Positions 33,695 to 43,400 of a stretch of 64,000 nt of DNA are shown one piece after another. Numbering within the stretch: the first letter of the stretch is position 1; every line of letters starts with the position of its first letter. The position numbers and the translations under genes are program-made. This stretch comes from an uncultured Tessaracoccus sp. (GTDB lineage: Bacteria; Actinomycetota; Actinomycetes; Propionibacteriales; Propionibacteriaceae), in the NCBI RefSeq assembly GCF_947255005.1, contig NZ_CAMYFI010000001.1, positions 1-64,000 on the forward strand, read 5' to 3'. The notes under the pieces are model-generated. The model was not told where the DNA came from, searched no databases, and saw only the letters and a list, made by a program, of their open reading frames with translations.

Positions 33695-34822
33695 TCAGTC
33701 GTGGAGGTCGGAGTGCAGCGCGAAGGTTCCCTCAGCTCTCCGCACGCCAGCCACCTGATGGCTCGGAATGACATCGGCGAGGAAGGCGTAGTCGTGGCGG
33801 ATGTACTCGGCTTTGAGGTCGCCACCCTCAGCGCGGGCGAGTAGGCAGCGCCACCAGTCGGAAATGTCGCCCCAGCCCGGTGCCGCCAGCGAGCCACCAA
33901 ACTGCTGCACTGCCAGCGACGAGCATAGAGCCGCGAACCGCAGCCGGTGCTCGAGCGTCCAACCCGCCAGCGTCCCCAGCACGAGCGCGGACGCAAACAC
34001 GTCGCCCGCGCCAGTGGCGTCGATGGCTTCGGTGGCCACCGCGGGGCAATAGGCCTCCTCGCCGGTGGTCTGGTCGATGGCGTACGCCCCGGCAACGCCG
34101 TCGGTGACGACGGCGAACGGCACGAGCTCGGCGATCTTCCGCACCGCCTGGGTGGGGGAGTCCGTGCGCGTGTACTGCATGGCCTCTACCGCGTTGGGGG
34201 TAAACGCGTGGCAGTGGCGCAACGGCCCGAGCACCGCCGGGTCCCACTTGTCCGTGTCGTCGTAGCCGATATCAGCGAACAGCAAGGTGCCGCGGGATGC
34301 CAGGGTCGGCCACCACGACGTTTCGCCAGCCAGGTCCAGCACCGCGGCCCGCGACTGCGGTGCACCTAAGATGTAGGGCTCGAGCGGGGTTGGAGGCTCG
34401 TGCATGTGCGTCACCATGGCGCGGTCGCCGTCGACGGTCATCGCCACCGTCGTCGCGGTGTGGAAGTGTTTGAACCGTGGTGACGACGTCAGGTCGATGC
34501 CTTCCCTGTCAGCCAGGGTCTCCCACAGCCAATCGGCGTAGGCATCGTCGCCGAATCCCGCGACGAGCCCGGTGCGCAGACCGAGGCGCGCGAGCGCGGT
34601 GGAGAGGTTCGCAATGCCGCCTGGGCAAGAGCCCATTCCCGACGTGTACAGTTCCTCGCCCGGCTTCGGCAGCCGGCTCAAGCCGGTGAAGATGAGGTCG
34701 AAGAAGACGGTGCCGGTGCTGAGCACGTCGAGTGGGGGATCGTCGGGGGATCGGGTGGTCCGCAGCGGGTCCCATTTCCAGCAATACTCGCAGAAGTCGT
34801 CGAGATGCTCGTGGTCGGTCAT
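33695..34822 (-). CDS. PfkB-family carbohydrate kinase
   Basis: A 375-residue ribokinase-like sugar kinase. The Gly-rich region (GSCPGGIANLSTALARLG) and the C-terminal signature DATGAGDVFASALVLG (catalytic base D274) are intact. It has an uncommon N-terminal extension of about 30 residues with two cysteines, C11-x-x-C14, before the kinase core. It is the last gene of the ABC importer operon (four-base overlap with the permease) and faces purC. Together with the GH4 enzyme of the divergent unit it suggests that imported sugar is phosphorylated inside the cell. The substrate is unknown. Confidence 0.85.
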   Translation of the reverse strand: MTDHEHLDDFCEYCWKWDPLRTTRSPDDPPLDVLSTGTVFFDLIFTGLSRLPKPGEELYTSGMGSCPGGIANLSTALARLGLRTGLVAGFGDDAYADWLWETLADREGIDLTSSPRFKHFHTATTVAMTVDGDRAMVTHMHEPPTPLEPYILGAPQSRAAVLDLAGETSWWPTLASRGTLLFADIGYDDTDKWDPAVLGPLRHCHAFTPNAVEAMQYTRTDSPTQAVRKIAELVPFAVVTDGVAGAYAIDQTTGEEAYCPAVATEAIDATGAGDVFASALVLGTLAGWTLEHRLRFAALCSSLAVQQFGGSLAAPGWGDISDWWRCLLARAEGGDLKAEYIRHDYAFLADVIPSHQVAGVRRAEGTFALHSDLHD

Positions 34823-35628
34823 TCTTTCGCAGATCCTTCCAACATGCCGTCAATGAAGTACCGCTGCAGCATCAGGAATACCATGACGATGGGAGCGGCA
34901 ATGATGAGCCCGGCGGCAGCCATGAGGGCGCCGTCGGCGGTGTATTGGCCCTTGAAGACGGACAAGCCGAGCGGGGCCGTGCGCCACTCAGCACCCGGCG
35001 ACATGACCAGTGGAATCATGAACTCGTTCCACGTCCACATGAACATGAGCACCGTGACCGTGGCGATCGAGCCCGTGGCGGGAGGGATGAACACCTTGCG
35101 CAGCGCGGTGAAGCCGTTGCAGTGGTCGAGCGCGGCGGCTTCGAGCAGGCTCGGTGGCATGGCGCGGAACTGGGCGCGCATCCAGAACGTGCCGAACGCG
35201 ATGGACTGGGCAACCTGCGGCATGGCCACGGCCCAGAGCGTGTCGGTGAGCTGCATCGAGCGCAGGTCGTAGAACAGGGGGATGATGATGGCCTCGGCGG
35301 GCACCATCATGCCGAACAGGAAGAGGTAGAACAGTATCGTCGAGCCCCGGAAGCGCATGGTGCCGAAGGCGTACCCCGCCAGTATCGAAAGCACGAGCGC
35401 GACGGGCACCACGAACCCTGCGACAGCGAGCGAGCGCAGCAGCGCCGGCCCGAACGCGCCCTGGTTCCAGGCGTCCACGATGTTGTGCCAGTGGGGGCCA
35501 GGTTCTGAAACACCAAGCTGTGGCGACAGCGCCGTCAGCACGATGGTGATGATCGGGAAGATGGCGAAGAGGCTGAAGAGCGTCAAAATGACGTAGTTGA
35601 GGGCTTTCTCACCGGCGGACACCTTCAT
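34819..35628 (-). CDS. Carbohydrate ABC transporter permease (MalG type)
   Basis: A 269-residue inner permease with six helices and the EAA loop (EAAALDHCNGFTALRKVFIP) that contacts the ATPase. It overlaps the upstream MalF-type permease gene by four bases and the kinase gene by four. No ATPase gene is in this locus, so a shared MsiK-type ATPase encoded elsewhere is probable. Confidence 0.92.
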   Translation of the reverse strand: MKVSAGEKALNYVILTLFSLFAIFPIITIVLTALSPQLGVSEPGPHWHNIVDAWNQGAFGPALLRSLAVAGFVVPVALVLSILAGYAFGTMRFRGSTILFYLFLFGMMVPAEAIIIPLFYDLRSMQLTDTLWAVAMPQVAQSIAFGTFWMRAQFRAMPPSLLEAAALDHCNGFTALRKVFIPPATGSIATVTVLMFMWTWNEFMIPLVMSPGAEWRTAPLGLSVFKGQYTADGALMAAAGLIIAAPIVMVFLMLQRYFIDGMLEGSAKE

Positions 35629-36527
35629 CGCGACACCTTCTTTTCCTCGCCGATGCGGTTCACCACGATGTTGATGCAGAACACCATCACGGTGAGGAAC
35701 ACAGCCACGGCCGACGCGGAACCCACCTGCTTCAGCTGGAAGGCCCGGTTGTATACCTCGTAGCTCGGCACCGTCGTCGCAGTGCCCGGCCCGCCGCTGG
35801 TGGTCATGTACACCAGATCGAAGGTCTTGAGCGCGGCAATGATGGTGAGTACGAGCGACGTGGCGATCTCCGGGCGGACCGCGGGCAGCGTGATGCCGAA
35901 GAACTCACTGATCGGCCCGGCGCCATCGATGCGGGCAGCCTCGTAGAGTTCGCCGGGGATGCGGTTCATGCCCGCCAGCAGCAGCAACATCACGAGGCCA
36001 GTTTCGAGCCAGAATCCGATGATGCCGACGGCGGTGAGCGCAAGCTTCGGGTCACCCAGCCAGCCGATGTCTGACTGGATACCGATCCAGCCGAGCATGG
36101 AGTTGAGCGTGCCGTTGGGGGTGTAGATCTGGCGCCACGCGACGGCGACCACGACGAGCGCAATCACCTGCGGCACGAAGATGAGCACCCGGTACACACC
36201 CATCCCGCGCACGTTGCCCCGTCGAAGAATGGCAGCCAGCACCAGGCCGACGATGAGCGGCAGGATGGCGTAGAACAAGATCAGGTAGAACGCGTGGCTG
36301 ATGGCGGCGAGGAACCGCTGATCAGTCACGAGCGAGGAGTAGTTGCCGAGCCCGACGAAGGTCGCGGGGCCGAACCCGCTCCACTCATACAGCGAGAACT
36401 GGGCGGTTCGCGCCACCGGGTAGAGCAGGAATCCTCCGTAAATGAGGAGGGCCGGGAGCAGGTACAGGTACGGCGTCCACCGCCCCCGTACCACTGCCGA
36501 CGGCCGCTCCCGACCCTTCTTCGACAT
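35625..36527 (-). CDS. Carbohydrate ABC transporter permease (MalF type)
   Basis: A 300-residue permease with a basic N-terminus and six helices, beginning TPYLYLLPALLIYGGFLLYPVA. The EAA motif is ELYEAARIDGAGPISEFFGITLP. It partners with the downstream MalG-type protein. It follows the binding-protein gene after 3 bp. Confidence 0.92.
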   Translation of the reverse strand: MSKKGRERPSAVVRGRWTPYLYLLPALLIYGGFLLYPVARTAQFSLYEWSGFGPATFVGLGNYSSLVTDQRFLAAISHAFYLILFYAILPLIVGLVLAAILRRGNVRGMGVYRVLIFVPQVIALVVVAVAWRQIYTPNGTLNSMLGWIGIQSDIGWLGDPKLALTAVGIIGFWLETGLVMLLLLAGMNRIPGELYEAARIDGAGPISEFFGITLPAVRPEIATSLVLTIIAALKTFDLVYMTTSGGPGTATTVPSYEVYNRAFQLKQVGSASAVAVFLTVMVFCINIVVNRIGEEKKVSR

Positions 36528-36530
36528 CAG

Positions 36531-37892
36531 TTACTCACCCACGAACTTCGAATAGTCATCCTGGAAAGACTGGAGTACGTCTTCAGGAGACTTCTGTCCG
36601 CCCAGCGCCTCCTGGAGGCCCTGGCCAGCGGTGTCCGCGAAGCTCGGTGTCGCGTAATCGAGGTAGGGCAGCAGGGTGCCTTCGGAAGAAACCTTGTCGA
36701 AGGCGACGAAGATGTCGTGCTGCACGCCCGAGTCTGGTGCGAGTTCGGCCGTGTTGTTCACCGGCATGCCGCCCTTCTCGGCGATGATCTTCATGGCCTC
36801 GTCGCTGGTGATGAAGTCGATGTAGGCCGCGGCCGCGTCGACGTTCTTCGCCTTGGCCGGAATTGCGAAGGGGATGCCGGTGCCGCCGGTGGTGGCGAGC
36901 TTGCCGTCGACCCCGGGTGGCGGAGCCATGAATCCGAGATCGTCCTTCATGGTGCCTTCCAAGTCGGTGCCCACCCAGCTACCGGCGGGCAGGAACACGC
37001 CGGTGCCCTTGCCGAAGCTCGCCCATGCCGGGTCGTAGTCGGTGCCGTTCGGTGAGGAGCCGAAGTAGCCGTCCTTCGCCCACTTGGCGAACTGCGTCAT
37101 GGCCTCTTTGTTGGCATCCGACGTCCAGTCGGCACCCGCATTGCCCATGCCGAGCTTCACGATCTCTTCCGAGGGCACGTAGTTGGCCTGCAACGGGCCG
37201 AAGACGTGGAGCGCGGGCCACTGCTCGAGGTTGCCCAGCACCATGGGCTGCTCGCCCGCTTCCTTCGCCTTGTCGAGTGCGGCGAAGTACTCGTCCCACG
37301 TCGTCGGGGCCTCGATGCCAAGCTGCTCGAGCTTCTTCTTGGAGTAGAAGAGGCCGACGATCTCACCGGTCTGCGGCACGCCGTACAAGTTGCCTTCACC
37401 GAAGGTCTTGGCGTCGTCGGAGTAACGCACCTTGCTGAGGACAGACTCAGAGAAGCGGTCGCCCCAGCCGTAGGCCTTGGCGTACGGCTCGAGGTTGACG
37501 AGCTGGTTAGCAGCCACGTATTGGCCCATGTCGCCGCGGGCGTTGTTGACCTGCGCGACATCGGGCACGTCGTTGCCGGACAGTGCGAGCGCGATCTGCT
37601 GCTGCAGGTCGTCGTTCGACTGGCTGGTGCGCTTGATCTTGATGTTGGGATACTTCTCTTGGAAGGCCTTGTTCAGGGCCTCCAGCGCGTCGTTTTGGGA
37701 GCCACGAACTTCCTGGTCCCACACCTTCAGCTCGACATTGCCCAAACTCGCAGGATCGGTGCTGATTTCGCTGGGCGCCTTCGACGGTGTTTCGCCCGAG
37801 GCGTTGTCGCCGCTACCGGGCGCGCACGCCGAGAGCGTGCCGATTGCAAGTGCCGGGGCGAGGCCCAGCACGAGGAACTTGCGACGTCGCAT
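36531..37892 (-). CDS. Extracellular solute-binding lipoprotein (family 1 sugar)
   Basis: A 453-residue sugar-binding protein of an ABC importer. The signal peptide has the lipobox TLSAC with Cys23, followed by a Gly/Ser/Asp linker. The mature protein shows the family 1 pattern (FQEKYPNIKIKRT; GVPQTGEIVGLFYSKKKLEQLGI; GTGIPFAIPAKAKN). RBS AAGGAG. First gene of the minus-strand operon, divergent from the DeoR regulator across 159 bp that probably hold operators for both directions. Confidence 0.92.
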   Translation of the reverse strand: MRRRKFLVLGLAPALAIGTLSACAPGSGDNASGETPSKAPSEISTDPASLGNVELKVWDQEVRGSQNDALEALNKAFQEKYPNIKIKRTSQSNDDLQQQIALALSGNDVPDVAQVNNARGDMGQYVAANQLVNLEPYAKAYGWGDRFSESVLSKVRYSDDAKTFGEGNLYGVPQTGEIVGLFYSKKKLEQLGIEAPTTWDEYFAALDKAKEAGEQPMVLGNLEQWPALHVFGPLQANYVPSEEIVKLGMGNAGADWTSDANKEAMTQFAKWAKDGYFGSSPNGTDYDPAWASFGKGTGVFLPAGSWVGTDLEGTMKDDLGFMAPPPGVDGKLATTGGTGIPFAIPAKAKNVDAAAAYIDFITSDEAMKIIAEKGGMPVNNTAELAPDSGVQHDIFVAFDKVSSEGTLLPYLDYATPSFADTAGQGLQEALGGQKSPEDVLQSFQDDYSKFVGE

Positions 37893-38039
37893 GTTGCTCC
37901 TTCACTGATGTAGCTTCACTGGTACTTCGGCCGCTAACGCGCAGGTGTGCGAAATCGGTCGTACAGCCCCAGCATGTCAGAACATGAGCGAATCAGCCAC
38001 CTTTTTCGTAAAAATGACTGAAGTTGCTTGATTGGGTGC

Positions 38040-38054
38040 TACGTTTATGTCGTG
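38040..38054 (+). promoter_or_regulatory. -10 box and leaderless start of the deoR-type gene
   Basis: TACGTT, 6 nt, then GTG at 38052. No ribosome site in front of the GTG. Confidence 0.5.
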
Positions 38055-38831
38055 CTCACCGAAGACCGACATCTCCGCATCGTGTCCGCCGTGCGCGACC
38101 GTGGGTTCGTGACGGTGCAGGAGCTTTGTGATGCCTTGGGCGTCTCCGAAGCTACGGTGCGCCGCGACCTCGACGCGCTCTCGAAAGCCGGCAAGCTGCG
38201 TCGCCTTCGCGGGGGCGCAGGCGACGCGTTGGGTACCATCCGACCCGAGCGCGACTTGCGTAGTTTCAGCGAGGTGGCCGAGTCGGCCTCCGACGCCAAG
38301 CGCGCCATCGGGCAGGCGGCCGCGCACCTCGTCGAAGATGGAGACGTCATCGCCCTCGACAGCGGCACGACGGTCGCCGCGATGTGCCCGGTGTTGGCGA
38401 CGAAGTCGCTCACGGTGGTCACCGCGTCACTCGCGGTGGTCGATGCCTTGGCGCAGGCGCCGGCGGTGGATCTCGTCGTGGTAGGTGGCCTACTGCGTGC
38501 CAACTACTGCTCCATGGTGGGCACCTGGGCCGAGCAAATGCTCAGCCAAATGCGTGTCGACAAGGCGTTCCTCGGTACTGCGGGCGTCGCCCGTGACGGA
38601 TCGGTCCTGGATTCGACGCCGAGCGAGGTGCCCATCAAACGTGCACTGATGCACTGTGCAGGCTCGTCGTACTTGCTCGCTGACGCAGAGAAATTCCCCG
38701 GTTCCGGCTTCCTCAAGGTGAGCGGGCTGGACGCCTTCAGTCACTTGATAACCGACGCGGAGCCGCAAGGTTTTGCGATTCCCGACGAAACCGCGCTCGT
38801 CGTGGCGCACAGTGAGGAGCAGACGAAATGA
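38052..38831 (+). CDS. DeoR/GlpR-family transcriptional regulator
   Basis: A 259-residue sugar-phosphate-responsive repressor. The N-terminal helix-turn-helix is RGFVTVQELCDALGVSEATV, followed by the DeoR linker LRGGAG. The C-terminal sensor domain has DGDVIALDSGTTVAAMC. Its ligand in the family is usually a phosphorylated sugar, which fits the kinase and phospho-glycosidase here. The stop overlaps the GH4 gene start (ATGA). It probably controls both divergent units. Start GTG 38052 rather than an in-frame codon at 38028, which precedes the -10 box. Confidence 0.9.
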   Translation: MLTEDRHLRIVSAVRDRGFVTVQELCDALGVSEATVRRDLDALSKAGKLRRLRGGAGDALGTIRPERDLRSFSEVAESASDAKRAIGQAAAHLVEDGDVIALDSGTTVAAMCPVLATKSLTVVTASLAVVDALAQAPAVDLVVVGGLLRANYCSMVGTWAEQMLSQMRVDKAFLGTAGVARDGSVLDSTPSEVPIKRALMHCAGSSYLLADAEKFPGSGFLKVSGLDAFSHLITDAEPQGFAIPDETALVVAHSEEQTK

Positions 38832-40183
38832 GACTGGCGATCCTTGGCGGTGGCGGATTCCGCACGCCGCTGGTGTACGAAGCAGTCGCACAGGAAGTCA
38901 CCGGGATGCACGTTGACGAGGTCGTACTCTTTGACGTCGACCCCGCCCGCCTGCGCGTGATCGAACGCATCACTGCTGAGATGGCGGCGCGGATCGGCGA
39001 CGGTGCCACGTCCGTGCGCGTCGCAAGCGACCTCACCGACGCCGTGCGCGGCGCCGACTTCGTCTTTTCCGCCATCCGCGTGGGGGGCACCGCGGCGCGC
39101 ACCGTCGACGAGCGCGTAGCCCTGAACCTGGGGCTACTCGGCCAGGAAACGATCGGCCCCGGCGGGTTGGCCTACGCGCTGCGCACCATCCCCGTGATGC
39201 GCCAGGTTGCAGAAACGATCACCCGCGAAGCCCCGGACGCCTGGGTGATCAACTTCACCAACCCGGCAGGCATCGTCACCGAGGCCATGCAACAGGTGCT
39301 CGGCCACCGCGTCGTCGGCATCTGTGACACCCCCATCGGCTTGGTGCGCCGCGTGGCTCGGGCGTTTGACAAGAATGTCGCCGACGTCGAGTACGACTAC
39401 CTCGGCATCAACCACCTCGGCTGGCTGCGCGAGGTGCGCATCGACGGCAACAACCTGCTGCCCACGCTGCTCGCCGACGACGCGCTCATCGAAGGCATCG
39501 AAGAAGCGCGCATCATCGGCATCGACTACGTGCGCCAGATGGCCGCCCTGCCGAACGAGTACCTCTACTACTACCTGCACACCGATGAAGCCATCCGCCG
39601 CATTCTCGACGCCGGGCAAACCCGTGGCGAGTTCCTGCAAGCCCAGCAGCGGAAGTTTTACGACGAGGCTAGCGCCGAGTGCTGCGGGTCGCCGCTGAAG
39701 GTGTGGCGCGACGCGCTGCACACCCGCGAGGCCACGTACATGGCGGAGGGGCGCGACGAGGAGCGTCGCGAGGAAGACATCGCCGGCGGCGGGTACCAGG
39801 AAGTGGCGCTGCGGCTCATGACAGCCATCGCTACGAACACGTCGGAGAAGATGATCCTCAACGTGGCCAACGGCGCAGGTTCGCACGGGCGCATCGTCAA
39901 GGAGTTGCCGGATGATCTCGTGATCGAGGTGGGCTGCATAGTGGACGCCGACGGGGTACACCCGAAGCATGTGGCTGCGCCGTCGCTCGAGCAACTCGGG
40001 CGAATGTCCAGACTGCGCGGTGCCGAGCGCTGCATCCTCGAGGCCGCCATCACTGGCGACACCGGTGCGGCCTGGGAAGGATTCGCCACGCATCCGCTGG
40101 TGGATTCCCCCACGAAGGGCCAGCAGCTGCTTGACGGCTACCTCGAACAGTCTGCCGATATCGCCGCCATCCTTGAGCGGTAA
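38828..40183 (+). CDS. GH4 6-phospho-glycosidase
   Basis: A 451-residue NAD- and Mn-dependent glycosidase of family GH4, which splits phosphorylated disaccharides by a redox mechanism. The NAD loop is AILGGGGFRTPLVYEA. Metal ligands are Cys166 in VVGICDTP and His196 in GINHLGW. The sequence suits the 6-phospho-beta-glucosidase branch, but alpha specificity cannot be excluded. It is co-translated with the DeoR regulator. No PTS transporter is present, so the 6-phosphate would have to come from the PfkB-family kinase across the divergent promoter. Confidence 0.9.
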   Translation: MRLAILGGGGFRTPLVYEAVAQEVTGMHVDEVVLFDVDPARLRVIERITAEMAARIGDGATSVRVASDLTDAVRGADFVFSAIRVGGTAARTVDERVALNLGLLGQETIGPGGLAYALRTIPVMRQVAETITREAPDAWVINFTNPAGIVTEAMQQVLGHRVVGICDTPIGLVRRVARAFDKNVADVEYDYLGINHLGWLREVRIDGNNLLPTLLADDALIEGIEEARIIGIDYVRQMAALPNEYLYYYLHTDEAIRRILDAGQTRGEFLQAQQRKFYDEASAECCGSPLKVWRDALHTREATYMAEGRDEERREEDIAGGGYQEVALRLMTAIATNTSEKMILNVANGAGSHGRIVKELPDDLVIEVGCIVDADGVHPKHVAAPSLEQLGRMSRLRGAERCILEAAITGDTGAAWEGFATHPLVDSPTKGQQLLDGYLEQSADIAAILER

Positions 40184-40209
40184 CGCATACATAGCAATCA
40201 ACTTCGATC

Positions 40210-40245
40210 ACAGGAGGGCTCATCTCGAGCCCTCCTGTTTGTTAT
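40210..40245 (+). terminator. Terminator after the GH4 gene
   Basis: A 12-bp perfect stem (ACAGGAGGGCTC / GAGCCCTCCTGT) with a 5-nt loop and TTGTTATTG after it. Confidence 0.88.
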
Positions 40246-40408
40246 TGCGTGAAATAAAGAAGAAGATGCAGAGAATTGCCTGCGGGTGAGCGTTTCCTCC
40301 GGTAGCGTGCCATGCAACGTCGGGCATGGAGGCTCGACACGAGGGCATTCGCGCTGACTACGCGGTTAGCGAGTGCTTAGAAGTACCGGATCAATCAATG
40401 GAGGATTG

Positions 40409-43400
40409 ATGAAACGTCTACGCTTGCTCACCGCGGGCATGGCGGCAGTAGCGCTCAGCGTCCCCACGCTGGCCGCCGCAGACCCCGCGCCCGATCTCGC
40501 CTTCGGGCCGCCCGCGATCTCCACCACGAGCGAGGCGTCGAAGATTGACGTCATGGCGCTGTGGTCACACCCCGACGATGACGCCTCCTTCACGACACCG
40601 TGTGGCGTGTGGGGAGACCGCTACGACATCAAGTGCGGCATCATCATGGTCACCCGCGGGGAAGGCGGGTCGAACTCTGTGGGTAACGAGTCGGGCCCTG
40701 ACCTGGGGCTTCGCCGCGAGAATGAGGACCGTGCCTCGCACGTGCGCACGGGCACCGTCGATATCTTCAACATCGACAAGGTGGATTTCTTCTACAACAC
40801 ATCGGCGCCGCTCACTCAGCGCGCCTGGGACGGGGAAGACACGCTGCGCCGCATCGTGCGCGTGATTCGCGAGACACGCCCGTCGGTGATGATTGGCTGG
40901 CCTCTCAACTTCGACTACGGCCACGGTAACCACCAGTACTCCGGCCGGCTGGTGTGGGAGGCCGTCGCGGCTGCCGCCGACCCGAATCGCTTCCCCGAGC
41001 AGTTCGAGGGCGTCGGAGCGGTGCAGCCCTGGCAGGTGAAGAAGGTAATCCAGCGCACCGGTTGGGGTTTCCAGTACGACGGCGAGGGCGCGCAGGATGC
41101 GCCCAACTGCAACGTCGGCTACACGCCGAACCCCGATAACCCCTTCACGATGGTGGGAACCTGGTCTGGCTACGAATCGCCCTACAAGTGGGTGCCAGGC
41201 AACACGGCGGGCATCGCCGCGGGAACCCCGAAGACGTGGGCGCAGGTAGGCCGCGAGGGCGGGCGGGCACACCCCACGCAGGCGAGGGTCATGCAGAAGG
41301 ACCCATGGAAGTCAGAGTGCCTCCAGTTCGCGGTGCTGGACTCCGTCGTGCCCATGCAGCCCAACGGCACCGACGCCGGCGACAAGGACGACGCCCTCTT
41401 CCAAGGCGCTGCCGTGCCGGATGCAGGCGGATTCCCACTCGAGACCATCTTCCGCATCACTCCCGAGCAATTCCACGTGGCGGCAGGTGAACCGTTCAAG
41501 GTTGACGTCGCGCTAGAAGTGCCGGAAGGTGCCGTTCCGACGGGCTCCCTCACCCTCGACGTGCCGAAAGGCTGGAAGGTGAGCGACCCGGTGCAGGTGG
41601 GCGGCAAGGCCCAGGCGAAGGCGACGTTCACCGTCACTCCGGCGGCGGACGCGCCGGTGGCTCTGCAGCAGCTCGCGGCGTCGTTTACCGGGGGCGGGAA
41701 GACAGCGTGGAACAACACGCGGGTGCAGGCGGTGCCGAAGGTGCAGGGCCTGTTCGAGCGTTCCGGTAACTCGGCGGAACTCGACCAATGGAACGAGAAG
41801 AACGGCGTGCACCTCTACGGACGCTCGCCGGCTATCGACAACATCGGCGCTGGTGAGACGAAGACCGTGAGCGTCGAGGTGTCGAACCGCACCAATCAGA
41901 CGCAGTCCGGCGAGGTTGTGCTCAGCGTTCCGGAAGGATTCGTCGTCCAAGAGGCGAGGAAACCGTTCAGCAACGTCAAGCCCGACGGCACCACCCAGGT
42001 GAGCTTCACCGTGACGCACACCGATCCGCGGGCAGCGGGCAGCGAGGTGGTGGAGTTCAAAGCCACGACCACCACGGCATCCAGCGCATCGGAAGAGACG
42101 CTGCAGATGTACCTCGTGCCGTCCACAGTGATTCAGCAGCTCGGCGAGGCTCCAGCGATCGACGGCAAGGCCGACGACGCCTACGCGGGCGACGCGATCC
42201 CCGTCGGGAAAAAATGGGAGGGCGACGATTGTGATCCCGACGGCACCGACTGCGGCGAGGGCTCTAAGGCCAAGCTCGGTTGGTACGACGATGCGCTCTA
42301 CGCGCACATCACCGTGGTCGACGACACCGCGAGCGCAGCGGCCACGCCCGACCGCTGCTTCGGGCACTGGCTGGTGGACTCCGTGGAATTGCTCGCTGAT
42401 CCGCGCGGCGACTCCGCGGATACCTCGAGCACCTTCAAGCTCGGCATGTTCCCCTTCACCGACGACCCAGAGGGCAAGAACGGTAACGGCAAGAATGGCC
42501 CCTGCTGGTCGCGCGACGCGGACAACCACCAGGGCTTCTCCTCCGGACCGCTGGCGAAGACCATCGCCAACGGTCCGAACGCCCCCGGCGTCAAGGTAGC
42601 CGTGCAGGTGAAGCGTGACGCCAACGGCAAGTACGTGGGCGGCACCTACGAGGTGGAGGTGAAGGTTCCGCTCGACGTGCTCCCGGCTGCGGTGGGCCAA
42701 ACGAGCACCCCGCCAACCGGTGACGCCGCCACGAACGAGATCGACCCGCAGTACATGGGCTTCAACCTCACGCCCTACGACTCGGACAACCGCGATTTCA
42801 TTGGCGAAACCCGCACCGCGTGGTCGGCCTTTGGTAGCCAGCAGTCCGAGCCCTACCGCTGGGGCCACGCGTACCTCGAGGGTTACCAGCCGCCGGCGGA
42901 TCGCTCGACGAAAGCGAAAGATCCCGTCATCCCGGACACCGCGCTACGCGGCGTCTTGTCGCCGCAGACCATCCACCAGTCCGCGAAGCGCGGCGTGACG
43001 ATGTCTGGCGTGCAGCCGACGGATTCCCTCACCGTGACGGACGTGAGCTTCGAAGGCGACGGCATCGTCGTGAGCTACGAGGCGTTGGCCGCCGGCACGC
43101 TGCGCGGATTCGTCTGGAAGGGCGACCCTCGCTTCGTGCCAGTGTGGACGTCCAGCTGTGCAGGTGACACCGACGGGTTCGACGCCTGCTCCGAGGAAGA
43201 CGGCAAGGCACCCAAGTGGGCCCCTGACATGGGCGGCAGGCTGAAGGCCGACGGTTCGTTCGAGGTGAAGGCCGGGAAGGGCAAGTTCACGATCCCCGTG
43301 TCCAGCAACGTACTGGCGGAGCTCGCATCCGAGAGCGAATTGCTGCTCTCATGGGAAGAGCAGGGTCGGGATAACGGCGACGGTGTGACCGCCTGGTCGT

